Origin: Actinomycetota bacterium
GTDB lineage: Bacteria; Actinomycetota; Thermoleophilia; Gaiellales; Gaiellaceae
Assembly: GCA_020029625.1 (NCBI GenBank)
Contig: JAIBJP010000037.1
Span: 1-12,305 of the forward strand
Direction of reading: 5' to 3'
Length of the DNA stretch: 12,305 nt
In this document: positions 1 to 6,629 of the stretch, one piece after another
Layout: every line of letters begins with the position of its first letter
Position numbering within the stretch: position 1 is the first letter of the stretch
Position numbers and translations under genes: made by a program
The notes under the pieces: generated by a model
The model's input: the letters and a program-made list of their open reading frames with translations, nothing else
The model's database searches: none
Told to the model about the DNA's origin: nothing

Positions 1-2
1 CT

Positions 3-1172
3 TTCGCGTGCGCGTTCGCGGCGGCGCCGGCGGCCTCGGCGCACGGCGGATTCACGCTGGAGGAATGCGACCTCGGCCCCCCCGTCGTCGTCGGGCCTCC
101 CTGCGTCGTCTCGGTGAAGAGGAACGGCGCGGCCATCCCTTACAACGCGGCCTCTGGTGGCAGTGACGACCTGGTAGTCGCCATGCATTTCCACGTCCCT
201 GGCGACCCGACGAGTCGCTTCAACTTCTCGATCTCGGCGCCGGACGGCTCGTTCACGCTCAATACGGCGAAGAGATACGAGGTGGCCCTCAACCTGGGCG
301 GCGTCTATCCCGGCGAGACGTTTGCGCGGGGCCACGATGTGAAGGTCGACCGCACCGTGGTCGGTGGACACAACATCGTCACCTTCACGCAGAACCCGGT
401 CCGCATGGCTGACGACAGCTGCACCGGAGCCGGCGTCTGTTCCATGACTGCGACCCGCACCTCGACCGGCTATCTCGACGGCTGGATCGACAATCTCACG
501 TACATCTCCGATGCAGCGGACAGAACGTCCATGCGGGGCTTCGATCTCGCCAGCAACGTCGACTGGGTGAGCTCGCCGCTCGAGCTCGACGATTCGACCA
601 ACTCGATCTTCCTCCGCGTCGCCAACGCCCACTTCGAAGGTCCGCCGTCCCCTGCGGGCACTCTTTTTGTCGGCTCCGCGGAGTTCAAGCTTCCGTTCCC
701 GATGCTTCGCCGCCTTTACGAGGTGGACGACCCGGCCTCGCTCACCCCGGCTGCGTTCAGCGTCACGGGCGCCGGCTCGGCTGCGACGACGGACGTCGAT
801 GTCGACGCTACGGGCCACACGGTTCACGTCCAGCTCGAAGGGCTGACCTTCTCGAGACGACGGCTGCGCATCCTCGGAGACACGCGCCCAGGCAGGCCGC
901 AGGGCGTCGTCGCCAGGCGGCTGACCTCGACGCGCGGACGCATCAGCTTCTCGCCCGCGACTCCTCGCGGTTCCATGATCCGCGGCTACAAGGCCACGTG
1001 CCGCTACTCGAGTCCCACGCTCAGGCACCACTCCTGGGTCATCGGCCCAGGCTCGCCTCTCATCGTGAGGAATCTTCGTCCAGGCCGGCGCTATGCGTGC
1101 AACGTCCGCGCGATCAGCCGGGCCGGACTCGGGCGGATCGCCCTGGTCACGATGCCCCGCTTCCCTGCTTAG
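3..1172 (+). CDS. Secreted protein with C-terminal fibronectin type III-like domain (5' partial)
   Basis: The reading frame is open from the first bases, so the true start lies left of the window. The GTG at 114 is an internal valine codon, not the likely start. The first translated residues (FACAFAAAPAASA, then HGG) look like the end of a signal peptide with an A-S-A signal peptidase I site, so the protein is probably exported. About 389 residues are visible. The middle (to about residue 290) matches nothing I recognise; it has Cys pairs (CDLG...PPC and SCTGAGVC) that could form disulfides. Residues about 298-387 look like a fibronectin III domain: a GYKATCRY strand, then SPLIVRNLRPGRRYACNVRA and a closing SRAGLGR segment, as in bacterial extracellular FN3 repeats. 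The function is unknown; an adhesion or surface role is only a guess. A terminator-like hairpin follows the stop codon. Confidence 0.75.
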   Translation, partial: FACAFAAAPAASAHGGFTLEECDLGPPVVVGPPCVVSVKRNGAAIPYNAASGGSDDLVVAMHFHVPGDPTSRFNFSISAPDGSFTLNTAKRYEVALNLGGVYPGETFARGHDVKVDRTVVGGHNIVTFTQNPVRMADDSCTGAGVCSMTATRTSTGYLDGWIDNLTYISDAADRTSMRGFDLASNVDWVSSPLELDDSTNSIFLRVANAHFEGPPSPAGTLFVGSAEFKLPFPMLRRLYEVDDPASLTPAAFSVTGAGSAATTDVDVDATGHTVHVQLEGLTFSRRRLRILGDTRPGRPQGVVARRLTSTRGRISFSPATPRGSMIRGYKATCRYSSPTLRHHSWVIGPGSPLIVRNLRPGRRYACNVRAISRAGLGRIALVTMPRFPA

Positions 1173-1186
1173 GTCCCAAAAGAAGA

Positions 1187-1216
1187 GCGGGAGAGGGCTG
1201 CGGCTCCCCCTCCCGC
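1187..1216 (+). terminator. Terminator-like hairpin after the FN3-domain gene
   Basis: GCGGGAGAGGG (1187-1197) pairs with CCCCCTCCCGC (1206-1216) over 11 positions with one A-C mismatch, around an 8-base loop. It starts 14 bases after the stop of the upstream gene. No T tract follows, so it would be a hairpin-only terminator, which is commonly proposed for high-GC actinomycetes. It could also simply protect the 3' end of the mRNA. Confidence 0.45.
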
Positions 1217-1264
1217 CCACGCTCCCTACGAGGTTACTGCCTTCTGCTCGTCACGAAGCGTCAG

Positions 1265-1323
1265 CCTACCGGGCTAGGCAAGCCTCTAACTTTCAAAGGG
1301 CGTAGGCCTGCCCGGTTGGTAGG
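1265..1323 (+). repeat. Large imperfect inverted repeat before the methyltransferase
   Basis: CCGGGC (1269-1274) pairs with GCCCGG (1310-1315), extended inward by AGGC (1276-1279) with GCCT (1306-1309), and outward by CCTA (1265-1268) with TAGG (1320-1323) across a 4-base bulge. This gives about 14 pairs in total, with an apical region of about 26 bases. The right arm overlaps the proposed -10 hexamer of the next gene and ends 10 bases before its ATG. It may be an operator, an RNA structure ending the upstream transcript, or a structured leader. I do not recognise any known riboswitch. Confidence 0.4.
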
Positions 1324-1325
1324 TT
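1320..1325 (+). promoter_or_regulatory. Putative -10 element (TAGGTT) of the methyltransferase gene
   Basis: TAGGTT fits the actinobacterial TANNNT -10 form and ends 8 bases before the ATG at 1334. A start site about 7 bases downstream would give a leaderless or nearly leaderless mRNA. That agrees with the lack of a clear Shine-Dalgarno site. No convincing -35 is visible. The same arrangement occurs before other genes here (4514-4519, 6016-6021, 9522-9527). Confidence 0.4.
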
Positions 1326-1333
1326 GTCGGCGG

Positions 1334-2104
1334 ATGAGTGGTGCCATCCACCAGTCGGCCGCGCGCGGCTTCGCTCTCGTGCCCGAGGTCTACGAGCGCG
1401 GGCGCCCGATGTACCCCTTCGCCGCGGTCAGGCGTCTCGTTCGTGAGCTTCGCATCAAGCCCGAGAGCAGAGCGCTCGATCTGGCAGCCGGAACCGGGAA
1501 GCTCACGCGCCTACTGGCGCAACTGGGAGCCGACGTCGTGGCGGTCGAGCCCGTGGATGAGATGCGGCAGCGGCTCGTCGAGACTATTCCCGGGGTGAGA
1601 GCCCTCCCGGGCACCGCCGAGGCGATCCCTCTCGAGGACGAGTCGATGGACGCGGTCACGGTCGGTCAGGCGTTCCATTGGTTCGACGGAGATGCCGCCC
1701 TGGCCGAGATCCACCGTGTGCTGCGGCCGGGGACGCGCCTTGGTCTCATCTGGAACGTCAAGGACGTGAGCGTCGACTGGGTTCGGCTTCTCGCCGAGAT
1801 CATCGAGCCCTACCGCGGCAGCGCGCCGAGCGTCGCGTCGGGTGCCTGGAAGGAGGCCTTCGAGCGCACGGAGCTCTTCACGGCGATCGAGCGAGCCCGC
1901 TTCGCCTTCGTCCACGCGACCGACATGGGCACGGTCGTCGCGCGCGTGACGTCCATCAGCTTCATTGCGGCGCTCGACCCCGTGGTGCGCGAGCAGGTCG
2001 TCGCACAGGTACGCGAGCTGGTGGCCACGCACCCCGAGACGCGCGGGCGGGAGGTCTTCCCGCTCCGTTACCGCACCGGCGTCTACTGGTGCGACCGAAT
2101 CTAG
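1334..2104 (+). CDS. Class I SAM-dependent methyltransferase (Methyltransf_11-like)
   Basis: This 256-residue protein is predicted to transfer a methyl group from S-adenosylmethionine to an unidentified small molecule. The Rossmann motifs are clear: motif I LDLAAGTGKLTR (residues 48-59), the acidic residue after beta-2 in VVAVEPVDEM (68-77), and MDAVTVGQAFHWFD (105-118). The last is typical of the UbiE/trans-aconitate methyltransferase-like group with a QAFHWF signature. The N-terminal YERGRPMYP (20-28) is also characteristic of this group. I chose the ATG at 1334 because homology begins with the RGFALVPEVYERGRP segment; the frame stays open to 998, but that part lies inside the upstream gene in another frame. 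The last four bases overlap the convergent gene at 2101. Substrate and pathway cannot be told from sequence. Confidence 0.85.
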   Translation: MSGAIHQSAARGFALVPEVYERGRPMYPFAAVRRLVRELRIKPESRALDLAAGTGKLTRLLAQLGADVVAVEPVDEMRQRLVETIPGVRALPGTAEAIPLEDESMDAVTVGQAFHWFDGDAALAEIHRVLRPGTRLGLIWNVKDVSVDWVRLLAEIIEPYRGSAPSVASGAWKEAFERTELFTAIERARFAFVHATDMGTVVARVTSISFIAALDPVVREQVVAQVRELVATHPETRGREVFPLRYRTGVYWCDRI

Positions 2105-2331
2105 CCGGTCTTTCGTCGGACCGAGATTCCCCAGGCCTTCCCTGACGCGAAGAGCTCGTCCGGGTCGACCTCGTCACGCCAGCCGATGAAGTGCTTCGCC
2201 TCGTCGTCGGCCGTCGAGCCGTAGACCGCCTGGCGGTCTTCGTGCTCCGGCTCCACCGCGATGCCCTCGCCGCGCTCGAGCGCTTCGAAGCGTTCCTCGG
2301 CGGCCGGCCCTTCGGCATACCCCTTGCCCAT
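2101..2331 (-). CDS. Small uncharacterised acidic protein, last gene of the hem block
   Basis: This 76-residue protein has no family I recognise. It is soluble, rich in Glu/Asp and Ala, lacks Cys and membrane segments, and ends in a basic SVRRKTG tail. Mid-protein is a motif-like stretch, AKHFIGWRDEVDPDELFASGKAWGIS. It starts at ATG 2331, nine bases after the stop of the preceding small gene, so it is probably cotranscribed with hemE, hemH and orf89. Its TAG stop shares the CTAG at 2101-2104 with the stop of the convergent methyltransferase. Competing frames here are less likely: the antisense frames overlap the methyltransferase or look like low-complexity shadows. Support is operon position and protein-like composition only. 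Confidence 0.5.
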   Translation of the reverse strand: MGKGYAEGPAAEERFEALERGEGIAVEPEHEDRQAVYGSTADDEAKHFIGWRDEVDPDELFASGKAWGISVRRKTG

Positions 2332-2340
2332 AGGTGGATG

Positions 2341-2610
2341 CTATCCGGGCGGGCGCTCGCGTACCCAGACGCGGAGCTCGTACCAGTGCGTGTCCTGTAG
2401 CGCCGCGGCGACCCGCGGGTCGGTGTGCGCCGCGTTGTAGACGTTGTGGTCGAGGTCGGCGCAGATGGCGATCGCCTCCATCGGAACGTCCGGGAGGTTC
2501 ACCAGGGCCTCGCCCGGGAGCCGGGCCTCGGCGACCGTGTAGTGCTTGAAGTGGAGCTCCGGAGCGAGCTCGAGCAGCTCCGGCCAGTCGGGGCAGCTGC
2601 GGGTGCTCAT
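2341..2610 (-). CDS. Conserved-looking hypothetical protein coupled to ferrochelatase
   Basis: This 89-residue soluble protein has balanced composition and no membrane segment. Features that look conserved are CPDWPEL near the N-terminus, LHFKHYTVAEARLP (residues about 19-32), an AICADLDHNVYNAAHTDPRV segment with Cys, Asp and His residues, and THWYELRVW near the end. The paired His, Cys and Asp residues could bind metal, but I cannot assign a family. Its ATG overlaps the hemH stop in an ATGA at 2607-2610, so translation is probably coupled to ferrochelatase and the two products are likely made together. A role near heme or iron is inferred from position only. Confidence 0.7.
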   Translation of the reverse strand: MSTRSCPDWPELLELAPELHFKHYTVAEARLPGEALVNLPDVPMEAIAICADLDHNVYNAAHTDPRVAAALQDTHWYELRVWVRERPPG

Positions 2611-3476
2611 CGCGTTGGCACCGGCTGCTCGGTTACGACGGACGCCAGCACGCGGATGAAGGCGGGGTCGTCGTTCAGGGACTCCATGCGGTCGAGCTCG
2701 ACCCCGAGCTCGGCGGCCTTCTCCCGGGCCTCGACGTCGATGTCCCAGTAGATCTCAAGGTGGTCCGCGACGAAGCCGATCGGCGCGACGAGCACCTTGC
2801 GCACGCCCTCGCCATGGACGCGCTCGAGCTCGTCGACGATGTCGGGGCCGAGCCAGGGCTCACCGGTCGAGCTCTCGCTCTGGAAGGCGAACGACCAGCT
2901 CTCGACCCCCGCCTTTTCCGCGACGAGGCGCGAGGTCTCGAGCAGCTGCTTCTTGTAGGGGTCGCCGTCGTCAAGGATTCGCTCCGGCAGGCTGTGCGCG
3001 GTGAAGACGACGTGAGCGTCCGTGGCGCCTACGCGCTCAGCGAGGAGCTCGATGAAGGGCCCGAACGCGTGATAGCTCGAGACGAAGACGAGCTCGGCGC
3101 GACCGGCGAGCGCCTCCTCGAGCTGCCGCTTGTAGCCGCCGACCGACATATGGGAGAAGTGGGGGGCGAGGACGAGCCCGATGACGCGCTCGGCTCCGTC
3201 GGCGAGCGCCCGTTCGGCCGCCTCTGCGATCCGCGGCGTCCAGTGCTTCATGCCCACGTAGACGGGAACCCCCAGCTCACGCTCTAGCGCCGCGCGCTGG
3301 CGCTCGGTGATCTCGTTCAGCGGCGAACCGCCGCCGATACGCCGGTAGCGCTCCTTCAGCTCCGCGACGGCTTTCGGGCTGGCCGGGCGGCCGCCGCGGA
3401 TGTCGGCAAAGTAGGCAGGGATGTCCTCCGGACTGGACGGGCTGCCGTAGGCCATCAGGACGACTGCGGTCTTCAC
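2607..3476 (-). CDS. hemH: Ferrochelatase (coproporphyrin III type likely)
   Basis: Inserts ferrous iron into a porphyrin near the end of heme synthesis. In Gram-positive lineages the usual substrate is coproporphyrin III (the enzyme is then called CpfC); that assignment is inferred from lineage. The 289-residue protein shows AVVLMAYGSP at the N-terminus, GGGSPLNEIT (48-57), APHFSHMSVGGY (104-115), TAHSLPERI with the catalytic-type His161, QSESSTGEPWLGP (199-211) and APIGFVADHLEIYWDID with Glu241, equivalent to the conserved active-site His/Glu pair. It is short for the family (usually 310-340). It contains no cysteine at all, so it cannot carry the C-terminal [2Fe-2S] cluster seen in mycobacterial enzymes. 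The GTG start overlaps the hemE stop (GTGA on the minus strand), pointing to translational coupling. Confidence 0.95.
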   Translation of the reverse strand: MKTAVVLMAYGSPSSPEDIPAYFADIRGGRPASPKAVAELKERYRRIGGGSPLNEITERQRAALERELGVPVYVGMKHWTPRIAEAAERALADGAERVIGLVLAPHFSHMSVGGYKRQLEEALAGRAELVFVSSYHAFGPFIELLAERVGATDAHVVFTAHSLPERILDDGDPYKKQLLETSRLVAEKAGVESWSFAFQSESSTGEPWLGPDIVDELERVHGEGVRKVLVAPIGFVADHLEIYWDIDVEAREKAAELGVELDRMESLNDDPAFIRVLASVVTEQPVPTR

Positions 3477-4507
3477 GCCCAGACCTCCACCGAGGTTTTC
3501 TCGTGGACGAGCTCCACGAGCTGCCCGAGCACGGCCGGTTCGGTGTCGGGCAAGACGCCGTGGCCGAGGTTGAAGATGTGCCCGTGGCGGCCGGCGACTG
3601 CTTCGAGGATCCCGAGCGTCGCGGCCTCAGCCCGTTCCCAGGGGCCGAGCAGGAGGGCGGGATCGAGATTCCCCTGGACGGCGCGCTCCGGGCCGACGAT
3701 CTCCCAACCGCGCTCGATCGGGACCCGCCAGTCGAGGCCGATGACGTCGCCTCCGACCGCGGCCATATCGCCGAGGAGGTGGAGCGTGCCCGTGCCGAAG
3801 TGGATCGTGGGCACGTCCACGCCCGCGAGCACTCGTTGGGAGTAAGGGGCGACGAACTCGCGGTAGTCCTCCGCGGAGAGAGCACCGACCCAGGAGTCGA
3901 AGAGCTGGACGACGTCCGCGCCCGCGTCGACCTTCGCCGCGAGGTAGGGAACGAACGTCTCGGCAAGCTTGTCCATGAGGCCGTGCCAGACGTCGGGACT
4001 CCTGTACATGCAGGCCTTGGTCTTCGCGAACTCGCGCGTCGGCTTCCCCTCGATCAGGTAGCCGGCGACCGTGAAGGGGCCGCCGGCAAACCCGATGACG
4101 GCCTGGTTCGGGCCGAGCTCCTCGCGGACCAGGCGCACCGCCTCGAGGATGAACGGCACCGACTCCTCCGGTTCCGGGACGGTGAGCCGCTCCACGTCCT
4201 CGCGAGACTGGATCGGCCGCTCGATCACCGGCCCGATGCCCTCGACGAGCTCGACGTCGATTCCCATGCCGAGGACGGGAAGCATGATGTCGGCGAACAT
4301 CACCGCTGCGTCGACGCCGTGCGCTCGGACCGGCTGGAGGGTCACTTCCGCGCAGAGCTCCGGCCGCCGACAGACGTCGAAGAGGGAGTGGCGCTTGCGG
4401 AGCTCGCGGTACTCGGGCAGCGATCGGCCGGCCTGGCGCATGAACCAGACGGGTGTCCGCTCGACCGGCTCTCGCCGGCAGGCTCGCGTCAGCAGCGGCT
4501 CAGCCAC
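3473..4507 (-). CDS. hemE: Uroporphyrinogen decarboxylase
   Basis: Decarboxylates the four acetate side chains of uroporphyrinogen III to give coproporphyrinogen III, in the cytoplasm. The 344-residue length is normal for the family. Signature segments are PVWFMRQAGRSLPEY (19-33), FADIMLP (71-77), GGPFTVAGYLIEG (142-154), QLFDSWVGAL (201-210), VQGNLDP (277-283) and FNLGHGVLPDTE (312-323). By comparison with the human enzyme, Arg24, Arg28, Asp73, Tyr150, Ser205 and His316 correspond to the substrate-binding and catalytic residues, so it looks fully active. The start is a GTG at 4507; a TAGGCT hexamer lies six bases upstream and could drive a near-leaderless mRNA. The stop overlaps the hemH start. 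No hemY/cgoX or hemQ/chdC gene lies beside it, so later heme steps are encoded elsewhere. Confidence 0.97.
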   Translation of the reverse strand: MAEPLLTRACRREPVERTPVWFMRQAGRSLPEYRELRKRHSLFDVCRRPELCAEVTLQPVRAHGVDAAVMFADIMLPVLGMGIDVELVEGIGPVIERPIQSREDVERLTVPEPEESVPFILEAVRLVREELGPNQAVIGFAGGPFTVAGYLIEGKPTREFAKTKACMYRSPDVWHGLMDKLAETFVPYLAAKVDAGADVVQLFDSWVGALSAEDYREFVAPYSQRVLAGVDVPTIHFGTGTLHLLGDMAAVGGDVIGLDWRVPIERGWEIVGPERAVQGNLDPALLLGPWERAEAATLGILEAVAGRHGHIFNLGHGVLPDTEPAVLGQLVELVHEKTSVEVWA

Positions 4508-4513
4508 GCCGGA

Positions 4514-4519
4514 AGCCTA
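4514..4519 (-). promoter_or_regulatory. Putative -10 element (TAGGCT) of hemE
   Basis: On the minus strand TAGGCT ends six bases before the hemE GTG. It fits TANNNT and the TAGGNT pattern seen before other genes in the window. It sits in the 28-base gap after the LytR_C gene, so hemE could be transcribed on its own as well as by read-through. No clear -35 or Shine-Dalgarno site is visible. Confidence 0.35.
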
Positions 4520-4535
4520 GTCGTCTGAAGGGGGT

Positions 4536-5072
4536 CTACCCGCCGATGATGAGCGCGAGGTGCGCGCCCTGGAGGTCTCGGAGCTTGAGGCCGTCGAGCG
4601 GGGTGACGCGGCGGATGTGGAGGTCGTGCGCCAGGCGGATCGCCTCTCCCTCGTAGCCCTTGCGGTACATGACGAGCGAGCGGCGGAAGTCGGTGCGTGG
4701 GGCGTTGCCGGTCGCGGCGACGATGTAGTGGAAGCGCCGCATGCGCTGGGCGCTGACTGCGGCGGCGCCCGGTAATCCGTTCCCGTTCAGCACGACGACG
4801 GACGTTCTTCTGCGTGGGAGCTCGGCCACGGGGGTCGACTTAGTCGTGCTCGCATTCGCCTCGGTCTTCGTCACCGGGGCGGTGGCGGAGGTCTTGGCCC
4901 CGGTTGCTGTGACGATCGCTTTCTCGGCCTGATCGGTCAGAAGCTTGGCGCCGAAGACGACTCCGACGAGAACGAGCGCGAAGAGCTCGACGGCCGCGAC
5001 AGCTGCCGCGACTATCGCGGCCGTGCGCCAGGGGGTGTCGACTGTCTGCCGGGGGGAGTAGACGTGATCCAC
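4536..5072 (-). CDS. Membrane-anchored protein with LytR_C (LytR C-terminal) domain
   Basis: This 178-residue protein has a short cytoplasmic N-terminus, one transmembrane helix (about residues 17-45, Ala/Val/Leu-rich), a Thr/Ala/Lys-rich linker (about 50-87) and a C-terminal domain. That domain, residues about 90-178, begins TSVVVLNGNGLPGAA and has NAPRTDFRRSLVMYRKG and a final HLALIIGG. This pattern matches the LytR_C domain found at the end of LytR-CpsA-Psr proteins and as a stand-alone membrane protein in actinobacteria. The catalytic LCP domain is absent, so it is not itself expected to attach polymers to the wall. A cell-envelope role is inferred. The start is GTG 5072, just after the epimerase stop; the frame stays open far upstream through the epimerase but that part is not real. 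A GC hairpin abuts the start codon. Confidence 0.8.
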   Translation of the reverse strand: MDHVYSPRQTVDTPWRTAAIVAAAVAAVELFALVLVGVVFGAKLLTDQAEKAIVTATGAKTSATAPVTKTEANASTTKSTPVAELPRRRTSVVVLNGNGLPGAAAVSAQRMRRFHYIVAATGNAPRTDFRRSLVMYRKGYEGEAIRLAHDLHIRRVTPLDGLKLRDLQGAHLALIIGG

Positions 5073-5092
5073 GGGGCGCTCTAGTTCGCCCC
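5073..5092 (-). promoter_or_regulatory. GC hairpin abutting the LytR_C start codon
   Basis: GGGGCG and CGCCCC form a perfect 6-base-pair stem with an 8-base loop. The loop holds the stop codon of the epimerase gene, and the stem ends directly against the GTG of the LytR_C gene. In mRNA it would cover the ribosome landing site, so it could lower or couple translation of the second gene. It has no T tract, so a terminator is less likely. Confidence 0.35.
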
Positions 5093-6007
5093 GTCCGCGC
5101 CCTCTCCTCCTGGCTCCCGAATGAATTCCCAGGTCGCCGCGAGCCCCTCCTCGAGCGAGGTCCGGGCTCGAAAGCCGAGCTCCCGTTCTGCGCGGCCGGG
5201 ATCCAGCACGCTGCGCTGGAGCTCGCCCGAGCGGGCGGGTTCGTGCTCGGTCTCGACGGAGACGCCCGCGACGCGCTCGCAGGCCTCCGCGAGGTCGAGG
5301 ACGGATGTCTCGGTCCCCGTCCCCACGTTGAACACGCCTGCATGGCCCTGGGCGGCGAGCGTCGCGGCCACGACGTCCCCGACAAAGACGTAGTCGCGGG
5401 TCTGGTGGCCGTCTCCAAAGATGCGGAGCGGTTCCCCGCGCAGGAGCCGTCCCAGGAAGATGGCGACGACGCCCGCCTCCCCGTGCGGATCCTGGCGCGG
5501 GCCGTAGACATTGCCGTAGCGGAGCGCGACGTGGCCGGTTTCGTAGAGGCGGTTGTACGTCGCCAGGTACTCCTCGGCGCTGAGCTTGGAGGCGCCGTAG
5601 GGCGCCAGGGGACGCCGCGGGGAGTCCTCGTCTACAGGGCCGTCGCACTCGCCGTAGATCGCTCCTCCGGTCGAGGCGAGGACGACTTGGGCGCCGTGGC
5701 CGCGGGCGGCTTCGAGCACGTGGATCGTCCCGAGCAGATTGACTTCGGCGTCGAAGTCCGGCCGCTCGACGGAGACGCGCACATCCGCTTGCGCAGCGAG
5801 GTGGAAGCAGATCTCCGGCCGGGCGTCGGCGAAGGCTTGCTTTGCGGCGGTGACATCCGCTTCGAGCAGCCTCGCGCCCCCGTTGACGTTCTCGCGCCGA
5901 CCGGTGGAGAGGTTGTCGAGGACGGTGACCTCGTCCCCGCGGGCGACGAGCGCGTCTACGACGTGCGAGCCGATGAAACCCGCTCCCCCGGTCACGATCG
6001 CCCGCAC
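5081..6007 (-). CDS. NAD-dependent sugar-nucleotide epimerase (UDP-glucose 4-epimerase-like)
   Basis: An extended short-chain dehydrogenase of 308 residues, acting on a nucleotide-activated sugar in the cytoplasm. Visible features are the dinucleotide-binding TGGAGFIGSH (6-15), an acidic Asp31 after beta-2 (selecting NAD), the HLAAQADVRVSVERPDFD segment (69-86), Ser112/Thr113, and the catalytic Tyr137-x3-Lys141 in PYGASKLSAEEYL. LRYGNVYGPRQDPHGEAGVV and the FGDGHQTRDYVFVGDVV segment are typical of the GalE-like group. UDP-glucose/UDP-galactose interconversion is the best guess, but other epimerases and dehydratases share these motifs. The start is GTG at 6007, divergent from tmk and only 25 bases away. 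The LytR_C gene begins eight bases after its stop, so the pair is probably cotranscribed and may serve envelope glycan synthesis. Confidence 0.88.
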   Translation of the reverse strand: MRAIVTGGAGFIGSHVVDALVARGDEVTVLDNLSTGRRENVNGGARLLEADVTAAKQAFADARPEICFHLAAQADVRVSVERPDFDAEVNLLGTIHVLEAARGHGAQVVLASTGGAIYGECDGPVDEDSPRRPLAPYGASKLSAEEYLATYNRLYETGHVALRYGNVYGPRQDPHGEAGVVAIFLGRLLRGEPLRIFGDGHQTRDYVFVGDVVAATLAAQGHAGVFNVGTGTETSVLDLAEACERVAGVSVETEHEPARSGELQRSVLDPGRAERELGFRARTSLEEGLAATWEFIREPGGEGADGAN

Positions 6008-6014
6008 GGCGCAC

Positions 6015-6021
6015 TATCCTA
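6015..6021. promoter_or_regulatory. Overlapping divergent -10 elements between epimerase gene and tmk
   Basis: The 25-base spacer holds TATCCTA. Read rightward, TATCCT (6015-6020) lies 12 bases before the tmk ATG. Read leftward, TAGGAT (6021-6016) lies 8 bases before the epimerase GTG. Both fit TANNNT. One near-symmetric element could therefore serve both genes, with nearly leaderless mRNAs. Neither gene has a clear Shine-Dalgarno site. Confidence 0.4.
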
Positions 6022-6032
6022 GAGCCCGCTCG

Positions 6033-6629
6033 ATGTTCATCACGTTCGAAGGGGTCGACGGGTCTGGGAAGTCGACGCAGGCGCGTCTCCTCGCCGAGCA
6101 CCTGAGAGGCGACGGCAGAGACGTCGTTGCCACGCGCGAGCCGGGCGGAACCGAGCTCGGAGAGCGAGTGAGGGAGATCCTGCTGGGAGGTGACGCCGTC
6201 TCGCCGTGGACAGAGGCCGCGCTCTTCGCGGCGGCCCGCGCCCAGCTCGTCGCCGAAGTGATCCGGCCGGCTCTCGACCGCGGCGCGGACGTCGTCTGCG
6301 ATCGCTACATCGATTCCTCGCTCGCGTACCAGGGTCTCGCCCGCGGCCTCGGTGTCGAGCGGGTGCTCGAACTGAACCTGCTCGTCATCGGCGGCCGGTT
6401 GCCCGACCGCACCTTCCTCTTGCTCGTCCCGCTCGATCAGGCGGCTGTCCGCCGCGGGTCGAATCCCGACCGCATCGAGCGAGAGGGAGACGAGTTCGTC
6501 GCCCGCGTCGACGGCGCATACCGCGAGCTGGCGGGTATCTTCGCCCAGCGAATCGTGACGGTGGACGCTACGCAGCCGCCGCAGGAGGTCGCCGAGCTCA
6601 TCCGTGGACACATTCGAGACCTTTCCTGA
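6033..6629 (+). CDS. tmk: Thymidylate (dTMP) kinase
   Basis: Phosphorylates dTMP to dTDP, an essential step in dTTP supply. The 198-residue length is usual. Motifs are the P-loop FEGVDGSGKST (5-15), TREPGGT (35-41), the CDRYIDSSLAYQG segment (89-101) with the DRY motif, and a LID-like RRGSNPDRIERE (140-151). The ATG at 6033 places FITFEGVDG directly at the N-terminus, as in the family; the open frame further left overlaps the epimerase antisense and is not coding. The gene is divergent from the epimerase gene. holB begins inside its last 26 bases, so the two are cotranscribed and probably translationally linked. Confidence 0.95.
   Translation: MFITFEGVDGSGKSTQARLLAEHLRGDGRDVVATREPGGTELGERVREILLGGDAVSPWTEAALFAAARAQLVAEVIRPALDRGADVVCDRYIDSSLAYQGLARGLGVERVLELNLLVIGGRLPDRTFLLLVPLDQAAVRRGSNPDRIEREGDEFVARVDGAYRELAGIFAQRIVTVDATQPPQEVAELIRGHIRDLS

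Noticed and set aside
114..116. GTG at 114 as start of the first gene
   Set aside because: The frame continues to the window edge and the preceding residues look like a signal-peptide end with an ASA cleavage site, so the real start is outside.
1265..1323. SAM or SAH riboswitch upstream of the methyltransferase
   Set aside because: The stem and loops do not match any SAM or SAH riboswitch consensus I know, and a promoter-like hexamer lies within the 3' arm.
998..1333. N-terminal extension of the methyltransferase frame
   Set aside because: It lies over the end of the upstream gene and the hairpin-rich gap, and has no methyltransferase similarity; the ATG at 1334 fits the family.
3503..4528. 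A 341-codon plus-strand open frame opposite hemE
   Set aside because: It is antisense to the unmistakable hemE gene; long antisense frames are common at this GC content, and its composition is a shadow of hemE codons.
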